From the NCBI RefSeq assembly GCF_015832195.1, contig NC_052032.1, positions 8,748,618 through 8,812,617 of the forward strand: 64,000 bases of DNA, read 5' to 3'. The translations under genes and the position numbers were made by a program. The notes under the pieces are model-generated. The model did no database searches. It was not told the origin of the DNA and saw nothing but the letters and a program-made list of their open reading frames with translations. Position 1 is the first letter of the stretch. Every line of letters starts with the position of its first letter. Positions 44,964-55,500 of the stretch are shown here, one piece after another. Source of the stretch: Motacilla alba alba. Its lineage: Eukaryota > Chordata > Aves > Passeriformes > Motacillidae.

Positions 44964-44965
44964 GT

Positions 44966-47900
44966 AACGAGCCTCGGGTTCGGCTTGGCCATAGCCCTTT
45001 TGTCTTCGAAAGTGTCCGCACCTGGAGGCAGGCAGGATGGGCAGCTGGGACCAGGCAGGACCTGGCAGGGCTGTGCCACAGCCACAGAGCGAAGTCTGGC
45101 TGCTCTCTGTGCTAGTGAGGAATCCCCCGGGAAAAGGGATTTTCCCTCCAGCCCACAGCAGTTTCTTTCAGTTAACTACGTCCTGTTGGAACTAGGGGCC
45201 TTAAATATTTCTTTCCACCCAGCCACCTAGAGAAGGATGCAGGTCATCTTCAAGCACTGCGTCCAGCTCCCTCTGTTCTCCAAGGCTTGAGATGCTCCTG
45301 GAAAAGTTAGGGAGTTGGTCACTCAGCAGAAACCTGGCTGAAAGTTAGGGCTGCTTACCCAGCAACAGCAAATTAAACGTCATTATCATCACAGACCCAC
45401 CCCCAAATAAGCACAGCTCTAAACTGAGGCTTTCCCTGGGTTCCAGCAGCTTGCTCTGCACACACAGAGCCCTCTGGTCGGTGGGAATCCAGAGCCATGC
45501 CTGTTTACTGCCTCTTTCACCCTGGGGACCTGCTGAAAACCCCTCTCAGGAGTAAACCCAGATCCTGCTCAGGAAAGAACATCATCAATAACACCCCACT
45601 AGCAAACCACAAAAGCCTCTTTCCCAAGAGCTAATTGATTGGGCATTTAAATTGGAAACAAAACCCCATAAACAAACCTGTGTCTGTGTCTCAGCTTAGG
45701 AATAGTCTCAATTCTGTAGAAAAACCACAGCAGAGAAAGCTGAAAGCATCCTGCTGAGAGCTGTCTCCTCACCCACAGAGGTGTGGTGCTGTCCTGGGTG
45801 CCTTATTATCCCAAAAAAAAGGAACGCCCTGAGTAACCAGCCCCAGAACCCCCACTGGAAGGAGCAGGCTGGGACACTGAGCCTCACACCAGCCAGTTTT
45901 TACCCAGGTTTGTGGTTTCACTGACAGCAGCAAACATCCTGGTGCAAAGCAGCTTTTCAAAGCCATGGAAACATGGGACTGCTCAGCCATGGAACCATTT
46001 TGGCACTGCAGAGGGGATGTTTGTCCTTGCCTCTCCCTCTTCCAGACGAGGACATGAGTGCATGAGATGAAACCCAGCCTGTGCTGCTGCTGCTGCCCTT
46101 CCTCAGCCCCAGGCACTGAGGATGCCAGGCTGAGCTGGGCCCCAGCGCTGGGCTGGCATTCAGCGAGTGTGGGAAGACAGAGGAATTGCCCTTTGGAGAA
46201 ACAATGCTGGAAAGGAGAGCAGAGGAAAGGAGGGAGGAGGCCAGCTTCCATTTTGGGCTCCAGCCAGTTCCCTGGTGTTCCACAGAGCTCTGGGCAAGCG
46301 GGTCACCCCCACGTTAATGACACAGGAATGGCTCGGGCACATTCCAGGCCTGGGTTGTGCAGGAGGTCAGGCTGAGATGAGGGTAATGGTCCCCTCTGGC
46401 CTTCAAACTCATGAATTTGCAATGGATAATTTATCATCTGACAAACTCAGCTTCTCTTTCTTCTCCTACAAGTGGCAAATAGGTCACAATAGATTTGAAT
46501 TCATCAGATGAAATAATTCAATTACTTTGCTGTGGGTTGGGTTTGGTTAACCCTACATGTTCATGCCAAGAAGCTCCTTGCAAGCACTTGGACCTCGGCC
46601 ACAGCTCAGATCCATTGCTCAGCTGCAATGAAACAGGAAAATGACAAGAGTAGAGAGAGAAAGAAACCCCAGTGCTTCAGAAATGCCACTAATTCCTCTG
46701 GTGAACTGTGTGCTCATGTGCTGGGAAGGACCCCGAGCAATTAGAGAGGCTCCAGATGAATGTGACAAGTGTGACCTACCAGAGAAAGGCATGAGAATTG
46801 ATTTGTTCGGTGCAGATAAGATCAAGAAGTGGAGCAGGAATCTTTAGCTGTTAAAAGGGCTGCTGCAGAATGGAAAAAAGGAGGAGTGGATCCTGAAGAA
46901 CAGGGCAGGGTACAACACAGCCGGGCCAGAATCCAGCAAAGGCAAGGCAGGGTTCATTTTCCTTTGACCTTACACACCCCTGCACCTCCAGCATCTTTTT
47001 CTGCAATCTTAAAGCTCAAAATCTTGTTCCTCCCTGTTCCTGGCTGTCCCTACACCTTCACTTACAAACAGGCAGAATCCCAGCTCTAAGCAACAGGATC
47101 CTTAAGACTTCCTGGGTAATTTTTAACATTTCTTTTATAAATTGCCACATTTCCTTCCACTTGGAAGAGACAGCTTTGAGAGCAGGAAGGCACAGAAAGC
47201 TCAAGGGAAGACAGAGAGACAGAAGTCAACAGTAAATTTTACCCATCAGCTAAGAATTGCCAGGACATGGGAACATCCCTCTGCTGCCTCCATGTCTTCA
47301 TCATCCAGACACACCAGAGCCAGGCACTCCCTCCAAAACACAAAGATTTATCTTAATTAGCACGGCAGCTCTCCTGCAGCTCACTGAATGGATTGCTGGG
47401 GGCCTCTGCTGGGGTTTGTGTGCAAGAAGAGCTCTGCAATTCAGGCTCCGAAGCTGACAGACCCCAGCTGAAATCACAGCAGAACTGGCACTGTAATTGT
47501 CGTCTCTTTCTGGCAGCAGCTGTGATTAATCACCAGACTTTGCACTGGCTTTTTTTTTTTCTTTTTCCCAAGCTGGCAGGTTCCAAAAGCACCTTGCTAT
47601 TGTCCTGCATTCCATTTTCTAAATCCCTCTAAACATTGCCTGCAAGGAAGTTCTGGGTTTGAACCAGCCTAAAAAAGAACCACACAGCAAAATTGAAGAA
47701 ACTTCATCTTGGCTTATATCAGTTTCACAGCTGTGAATTTATATGGAGATAAACTTCTCTTGGAGGAAGTTTGCACCTGTTTTAAAAACAAAATACCCCA
47801 GTGGATGTAGCTTCCTTTGCGTGCAGGAGATGAGAGCTCACAGTGGGTATTTTCCAGCTGGATCCAGCTCTTGCCCAGCACACAGAGCTGGAGGGGAGGG

Positions 47901-50785
47901 GACGATGTGCAGCCTTGGCCAGGGCTGCTCTCCTGTGGAACATCACTGTTGGTGCTGCCTCATGCCAGTTTGTAAAGTGGAGATAACAAAATAACTTCTA
48001 CCCATCCCTCCTGGGGAAAGAACAATGGCTGGAGATCTCTAATGTGTCACTGAGCAGTGAGCACAGGAGCTTGAATCAGCCTGACAGCAGTGTGAGGATG
48101 GGTGAGAGAGGAGCTGGCTTTATGAAAGAAAAAAGGAATAATAAAAATGCCCCTGGAGGGTCTGAGGGCTGGTGTGCAAATGGGGGCCACACACGGCCTG
48201 TCTGAAGCAGGAACGTTTGCCTTGGCTTTGGGGTTTTCATAAAGCATAATTACATGAGTTGCAACAACATCCTCCTCAGAGGAGCCCAGAGTGGGGAGGG
48301 AGCAGGGATGGGTTTCAGCAGGAGTGCTTAGCTATTCCTTTAGTTAAAACAACAAATTAAGAACAAGGTTCAATGTCTGTGCTTGGGGAACAGAAGCCTC
48401 CATGCTGCTGAAAGATTGAACAGGTCTAAATAAAACTGCTGTGCCACACAGTTGTTTTTTCAGGAGCTGGAAAGAAATTACAGTTTTCAAGGGCTTTTAC
48501 AATCCTTCCTTGCACTGAGTCTGATCCTAAGGCAACAAAACTCCTCTGATCAGAGGGAAGGACTCAGTGAGGAACCATTATTTTATCTCCAAAGTAGAAG
48601 CACAAAAGGTTATTACAATCTGCAGATAACCTGTAATAGAGACTCGCAGCCAGGAATATTATTCATACCTGAAATAAAGAGGATCATCTGAGAGTGAAGA
48701 GTTGTTTTGCTGACTGTGATTGTCTCTTTTAAAAACCTCTTGGAGCACAGACATTCAGGAAAAGCTCTGAGTAACGAGCTCCTCTGAATAATTCAGCTGT
48801 GTGCAGGCACTCCTGAACCAGCCCCAACTGCTGAGCACAGAGGGGCTCAGGAGAGCTCAGCTGCCCAGTTTAGGGGTGGATGAGCTGGATCCAAGCCCTT
48901 CCCAGAACCTGGGCAGGGACATAGCCAGTGAGCTCTCACCTTTCCTTTCCTGCCCACCCCTCTCTGCTGGTCCAGCATTGAAAACACTCATCAAGACCTC
49001 AGTGATTCCCACAAGTTCCATCCCCTCGTGTTTGGGTGCACCTGAGGATCTGGCCTTTGCTTTGTGCATATTTATACATCCTTTGTCTCTGATGTCCCTG
49101 AATTTCCTTTTCATTAATGCTCCTCTGGGCCTCAGAGGAGACAAACAAAGCGACAGAGCTCATCCGCTTCCTTCAGCCTTCAGGCTTGGCTGCAAATGCT
49201 TCATTAAATAAATAGCAAGAGACTCTTAAAATGTCCTTGCTCCCAGCCTCGTGGAGAGTTTGATGAGATGGAGCCCCGTGGGCTGGCACTGACCTGCTGG
49301 GGAGATGGGGATGTTTTTGGCAGGGCCAGAAGGGACTGTCCTGATGCCTTTGTGCTACTGTCATGTGTGCCTTGGATCCACCACCCAGCAGCTCCTCCTC
49401 CCCTGAAATCCTGCTCTGCCTCAGAGCAGAATGACTCTGCAGGGTGCCTGGGAAGGCTTTTGAACTCAGCCAGGTTCAAGCACGGGAGCTGATGCTGTGG
49501 CAGAGTTCTGCCTCGTGCCAACCTCCTCTGTGCCCCAGCATCTCCTCTCTGGTGCAGCTTCCTAAGGACCTCACCCTGGCACCCAGTGGTGTCTGCAGCA
49601 AGCTGGACATCCTCGAGGAACATTTCTGCTTCTTTCTCATCCCTTGGTGAATTCCCACCCCTTCTCAGTGCCTGGGAGCAGCTCTTCTGCTCCTGCAGCA
49701 GAATTCAACAGCCTGGTGGTGCCTCTTCCAAGAGAGCTTCCACCAAGAACCCAGCGGGGTGCTGGGAGGCTCTCTTGGGGCTCACCAGAAATATGTTGGA
49801 TTTTTCTGACCTTGGAAGCCCTGATGGCAGCACCAGGGAGCTCTTCTTGGAGGCACCTTATCAAAGCTCTATTGCTCAGACAAATATCCCAGAGCTCAGT
49901 CATGATCAGTTTCTATTTACAATGTTGGCAGTGGATTTGTTTAACCAACTTCAATTTCCAAGAGTCAACAGACAAAACCCCAATTTCTTCTGCTGGAAGT
50001 CTGGGAAAACCTCCTGTTGGCATTGACTGAAATGAAGAGTTATATTGTGTTAAGAATTGAAAGCCCAGAGGGGGAAATAAACATTTTCACCTTTGAAGGG
50101 GGCTTTATTTCCTTTTAAGTTGTAACTGTTGGTACTGACATTAATTACAAGCATGTTTGGATTTGTTTTTAAACAGACTGTCAATATTTGCAGCGTAATT
50201 TCATTATTTAGTCAAGCTTCTGCAAGTGCTTTCCAAACACTCAGAGTGGAACTTGTTTCTGTGCAGCTCCCAACAATTCAGTGAACCAGAGGCAGGCAGA
50301 GCAGAAGTTGCTGCTGAAGTGACACTGTCACCAACCACAAGGTCACCAAGGCCCCTGCAGCAGAGCCCCTCCTGTCCCCAAACCAGCACGTGGTGGCAGG
50401 AAGCACATTCTGGTTATCACCAAAACTGCATCAAACCACAGGCTCGGGTCTGAACCCATCGAGTTTCTAATCAGCAATGAAAGGCAGTGCAAAAATACCA
50501 CCATTTATAGCTCAGCTCTGCTCAATTATCCACATTTTTCTACATTTCTTCTCAGTTTATCCACATTTTCTTACATTTCTTCTACATTTGAAGGTAAGGC
50601 TGTTCTTAGCATTCCAGTTGAATATTAGGATAATATTTTAGCAACATTAAGCAGCATAAAAGTAATAATTTTCATTTCTATTTATCGGTTATAAAAGTAA
50701 TAATTCTCGTTTTAGGACTGGTAACTGGCAGACACCATTAATGCTGATTTTTTGAGCAAATAGCAGAACACAAGGAAAGTTTCAA
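44966..50785. other. Intergenic or intron 1 of the divergent gene, no gene seen
   Basis: About 5.8 kb with scattered short open frames but no recognisable protein, RNA gene or repeat element. If the exon at 44905 is real, this is part of a roughly 14.5-kb intron. Confidence 0.6.
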
Positions 50786-50957
50786 AGGCCCAAAAAAAAT
50801 CCTTCCCTGGGAGAGTGGGGAGACCCTGGCACAGGGTGCCCAGAGAAGCTGTGGCTGCCCCATTCCAGGGCTTGGAGCACTCTGGGATAGGGGAAGGTGT
50901 CCCTGGATGAGCTTTAAGGTCCCTTCCAACCCAAACCCATCTGTGATTCTGGGATTT
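50786..50957 (+). mobile_element. CR1 LINE 3' fragment
   Basis: The plus strand reads GCACAGGGTGCCCAGAGAAG, CTGTGGCTGCCCCATTCCAG, GGAAGGTGTCCCTGGATGAG, CTTTAAGGTCCCTTCCAACC and then CATCTGTGATTCTGGGATT. These are the conserved CR1 3' blocks ending in the terminal ATTCTGTG-type repeat. The 5' part is missing. Confidence 0.92.
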
Positions 50958-51060
50958 TATTAAATATTTTAGAATGAAAGTTAAGTGGGATTACCCAAGT
51001 ACCTCATGAATCCAATACTGGTGCAATGCTAATATGGGAGGCAGTCAAAAGGGCTGAGGA

Positions 51061-51291
51061 ATGTCAATCCCTTGCTCCAGAAAACTGTTCATCAAAGAAG
51101 CAATCTTTCATATCATTTCCGCTAATAAAGATAATTCTGCTGACGTAATGTATTTAGACTTCTGCAAAGCAATTGACTTAATCTTGCATGACATTCTGTT
51201 AAAAATAGTACCCCGAAAAAAGAAGAAAAAAAAAATCAATGTAGCTTATTTTAAATGGACGGAAAAATTAGTAGCATGCATCAAAAAGTAA
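51061..51291 (+). pseudogene. Decayed CR1-type reverse transcriptase fragment
   Basis: The translation contains ADVMYLDFCKAIDLILHDIL, which matches the conserved LINE reverse transcriptase block (V.YLDF.KAFD.V.H..L). Downstream, FKWTEKLVACIKK resembles the LRW...WL region of CR1. An A-rich stretch (about 51219-51237) and stops show decay. It is older than the CR1 3' end next to it and is probably a separate insertion. Confidence 0.72.
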
Positions 51292-52100
51292 TTATCTGAT
51301 GAAGGAATAGTGTGTCCAAAAGGATTTACTCTTGCTACAGTGTTATCCCAACACTTTTATCAAGCCAACATTTTATCAAAGCACCATTGCAGCCAGAACT
51401 GTGAATATCACCTACAGGAGTGATGCAAAATTTCAGGTGAATTGGTTCTGCTTGCTTAAGTGACATTTAAAGTCTGACTTAATCTTAGGTGAGAGTTAGC
51501 TTTATAGACAAGAAATGTCCTGGGAAGAGGAAGTGTTTTAGTCCAGGAGAAAGTGGCACACCCTGAACTTGCAGCAAGGCAAATTCAGCCTGGAAAGAAG
51601 ATGTGATTTTTAAATGAGGGTAATTAAACAGTGGCACAATTAACTTCTCAGGAGCAGAGCGCAGCCTGCATTAGGTGGTGTCTGGAAGAACTGTGCCTAA
51701 AAATGCTGCAGTTCCAACACAAATTCCGGGGCTGCTGCAGCGCTCACCCAGTGCTTGTGTTAACCCAGATCTTTAATTAGACAATCTGCCCTGTTAGCTG
51801 TAAAAACACTCTTCTCGTTTTGCCCATTGATCAGGGTTCTCCAGCGATATTTGAGGTTTTCCCTGGCAGTTGCAGAGCCGTGTCTGTGGCGCATCGATCC
51901 GCGGCTGATGAACGGCCCGCACGCCCGGGGGATGGATGGGAGCGTTTGCTCCAAGTGCTCACTGCGATCAAACATTGGTGTCCTTGGCTGTCCCCAGGGA
52001 AAGAACAGCCCTGCTTCTGAGGGAGAGGTTCAGGCTGGCAGAGCAGCGTTTGTCTGTCCATCTCCATCCCCTCTTTTCCTTGGAAAAGCAAAAGCAGCGG

Positions 52101-52516
52101 TGTCACTGTCACATTTCCTGAAAAATCCCTTCGCCAGGACTTTTTCTCCTGGGAAGCTGAGAAGCCTCAGAGAAAAAGGAAAACGATATTATCTCATTTG
52201 CTTCTCCTGTGTTTTGCTGCTTTGGAATGTGGTTTGGAAATTGTTCATCCAACAGGTGGTTGTTTCAATGGTTTCATGGGAATTGTTTTAATTTAATGAC
52301 CAATCACAGTCAGGCTGTGTCAGGACTCTGGAAGGACTCATGAGTTTTCATTATCATTCTTTGTCGCCTTCTGTCTATATCCTTTCTCTATTCTTTAGTA
52401 TAGTTTGGTATAGTATTCTTTAATATAATATCTTCAAATAATAAATTAGCCTTCTAAGAACATGGAGTCAGATTCATCATTTCCTCCTTCATCCTGGGAA
52501 CCCAGCAAATGCCACA
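52101..52516 (+). mobile_element. Solitary endogenous retrovirus LTR, copy 2
   Basis: A 416-bp element begins TGTCACTGTCACATTTCC and ends AATGCCACA. It aligns along its whole length with the LTR at 20041-20446, including the CTCCTGGGAAGCTGAGAAGC block, the TA-rich box and AATAAA at 52440-52445. Flanks CAGCGG (52095-52100) and CAGTGG (52517-52522) look like a 6-bp target-site duplication with one C/T change at a CpG. No retroviral genes are attached. Confidence 0.9.
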
Positions 52517-52522
52517 CAGTGG

Positions 52523-55500
52523 CCCCTTGGAGCAGTGTCTGTCCCTCCTGGCTGCTGACTTTCCCTCCAGAAGTGATGTTGTCATAGGAACCAAAAAGGG
52601 GCATGTGGGAACCCTTTCAGTCCTGGCTGGGACAGGACAGCACATTTCCCTCTCCTCATCTTGGTCTCTACAAACTCAACGCCTTCCTAGCAGAAAAATT
52701 CATCGAGCCCACATTCTCCTACCAAATTCTTGCATAGTGCTGGCACTCCTTGCCCCCTAAATAACCATCATTTCCAAGTGCCCAGGATCTGCTGTTTCTC
52801 TACACCCACCCTTTGCTGCAAGCAGACAGAAACTCCTCAGGTCAGCTTCCCTGCTTACATAAACTGGGAGAGCTCTGGTTGCTGCAGCACTTTACATCAG
52901 CAGGGAATCGAGCCTTCAACATAAGCAGGGTTTATTTTCCATTGGAGATGGAGGCAGGCACTGGTATCTGTTTTCCTTTGCACTTATCTCCATATAGATT
53001 CGTTTTGTCAATAATAAGGCAATGTTTTTGATGGTTTGCATGATTTTCTGAAGAGACAGAGAGGAAAAAAAAAAAATAAAGGCCAGACAAACAAATCCCA
53101 GTCAGTCAGAAATGATCTTGGGTTAAATGACTGTGCTGCCTGGCATCCCAGGGGACAGCAGGAATGAAAATCCAGCCAGTCTGAGAGCAACCTGATTTGA
53201 CAGAGCATAACAAGGCAGGAGATGGCCTGTTGTGTTGGCTTAGCCTGCTGCTTCTCCACTGACACTCCTTTGGACTGGCATTTAGTGGGGAAAAAAATAT
53301 AATCCAGGGGAATCAGGTGAATTTATGAGCAGAGGGTCAGCAACCCCAGGGGCTTTTCTTAGCAAGTGGGGTTTATAGAGCCCCTCTGCTCTCATAACCT
53401 CTGCTAGTTGTGCTGGTGTCCCAGCTGGGACAGGGCAGAGCAGCTCTGATGCCAGGACTGAGATTGATGGCCTGCAAATTGCTGAGTAGATAGAAAGAGC
53501 TGAAAGGTGGCAGGAGGGAATTTGAAGGCTGAAAGCCCAAGGAGAGCACTCCAGAGAGGAATAAATGCAGTAGGGAAGTGGGACTCTGGCTGGCAGCATC
53601 TGCTGTGTGGGCAGGACTCAAAACAGGCAGCAGCAGAGGTTACAGGAGGACCCAATTCCCCGATTCTGATTGGACTGTTTGGATTTTGAACACATCATTC
53701 TTGTTGAAGGAACAGGCTAAATCTTGCCATTCTTGGTAGTTGTTTGATGCCTTGTTGAAAGGTTGAAGCAGAATGAAGTAACATGTGAAGAAAAAGCAGT
53801 GGAGCACAATAAAACACCCTCACAGAGTGCACAGAGCTTTGAGACTTTGCCACCAAGGACTCTGAATTTCCAGCTCAAAAGGAATTTTACTTCTTCTATT
53901 TAGTGACACAAATATAGCCAGGTGTGCAGCAACCTGCCTATTTCAATCCAGTCACACAAAGGCATGGTAAATGAGATTTTGAGGTTTACAGGATAGGGCA
54001 AAAAGGCAAATTGGTTAAACTTGGAGGAGCTAAAGTCCAATCTGGCCCCATGGTGGTTCCACATAAGTCAGATTGAAGCACTACCCTTAGCTGGGAATGG
54101 GAACACACAGGTGTGTGCTGTCTGATCCAGGGAATTATGGACTCAGGCACTCAGGACCTGGCAATACATGGTGATGAAGGCAGCACTGCAAAAATAATGT
54201 TGTCGCTGTCTCACAGCACTGCACAGATCACTGTGCTTGAGTGCCAATAAATTGGGGCATCTGAACACAGTAAATCATTCCCATTTATCTGATCCCTTGT
54301 TACAGAGCAGGGCTTGAGGCTCACTGCAAATTTTGTCTCACTTACAGGTGTGACAGGCTGGTTTGGGAGCTTTAGCAGATGGACTCTTCCCCAGCTCCAA
54401 ACCAAAAGAACAAATTGGGAGCATCCCTGAGCTGTGGAGTCTCCAGTCTGTGGGTTATGCAAGCAGGGAACGGACTCTGCTTCTCATCCCTGTGAGGTTG
54501 TTGGACACAGGGATTGTGCCTGCTGCTCTGGTTTGGGGCACAGGGAACACAGAGCTGCTCCTGCCCCCACCAAGAGGCACAAGAATCTTTGCAACAGCTC
54601 CTGAGTGTTTTAGGTCAGGCTTTAAGACACCTCATCACTCTGTACTGTAATTCTCACCACCCACGTACCCTTCCTTTCTCACTTGGCAGTGCAGGGAGAC
54701 AAGGTGGAAGGAAATGTGCCATTTTACCTGTAGATTGGTGATTTAAACTGCCCACTCCCGCCTGGCACTATAAATCCTCTCCTGCAGCTGGAGAGCCCCG
54801 TTTACTACAGCAGGTTTCCATGGCAATGCTGTGCTCTCTCACATTCCACTGCACCGTGCAGGCAGCCCCCCCTTCTCACTTCAGATTCCATTCACACAGT
54901 CTCCTATTGATAGGAAAAAAACCCAAATGGGCCATGGATAGCTATTTGCTATCTTAACACACTTTCCCCCAATAACTGGATGATGGATCTGTATTTTAGC
55001 ACATCAAGAGAACACTTGCCCTTTGCCAGACACCACTTGGCAGGCAGCATAAAATCCAGATATTCTGAAGGTCGAGTTCTATCCTGACACACATTACTCC
55101 TGTTATTTTAGGACATCAGTAGGAAAATACGAGCTTGATATTCCCTTGTGTTTCTGGCTGCCGGCCAAGCAAAGGCAGCGTGTCTCTGTTGCAGCAAATC
55201 CTTCCCTGAGCTTGGGCAGCCTCGTGGCAGCCTCCCACCTGCATCCAAGCTGTTCTCAGCCACTGAGGGGATGGCACAGCCCATGGGAAAAGGATCTGCT
55301 GCTTCCCAGCAGCGTGGGAAGGAATTAGGAATTTCGTCTGCTAGGACTGAAAACAAAAAAAGAGGAAATGTTATCAGCGGTACCAGCAAAAAATCAGACT
55401 CCTCCCCTGTCTCTGGGTGTTTTACATGAACACTGATAGCTCACAACATTACCTGTGGAGGAAGAAATCTGTGTCTTATCTCAGCAACTGTGACATGGCA

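Larger units (their letters stand above)
44200..44965. promoter_or_regulatory. CpG island, likely bidirectional promoter
   Basis: This segment is dense in CG dinucleotides and G/C runs, unlike the flanks, where CG is rare. It contains GPSM1 exon 1 on the minus strand. A candidate divergent start lies on the plus strand at 44905, 313 bp from the GPSM1 ATG. The space between them (44593-44904) has GC-box-like CCCGCCC runs, a CRE-like TGATGTCA near 44692 and a 7-bp inverted repeat GTCCCGC/GCGGGAC near 44737. No TATA box was seen. This fits a broad housekeeping-type promoter. Transcription start sites cannot be read from sequence. Confidence 0.8.

Noticed and set aside
44132..45115. 327-codon plus-strand open frame in the CpG island
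   Set aside because: High GC removes stop codons in all frames. The peptide is Pro/Arg/Gly-rich and lies antisense to GPSM1 exon 1. The opposite strand has equally long frames.
51061..51291. A host gene with a reverse transcriptase-like domain
   Set aside because: The block matches LINE reverse transcriptase, is truncated and decayed, and lies in transposon debris.
20041..52516. The two LTRs as ends of one provirus
   Set aside because: Each has its own target-site duplication and they are 32 kb apart with host exons between them, so they are separate solitary LTRs.
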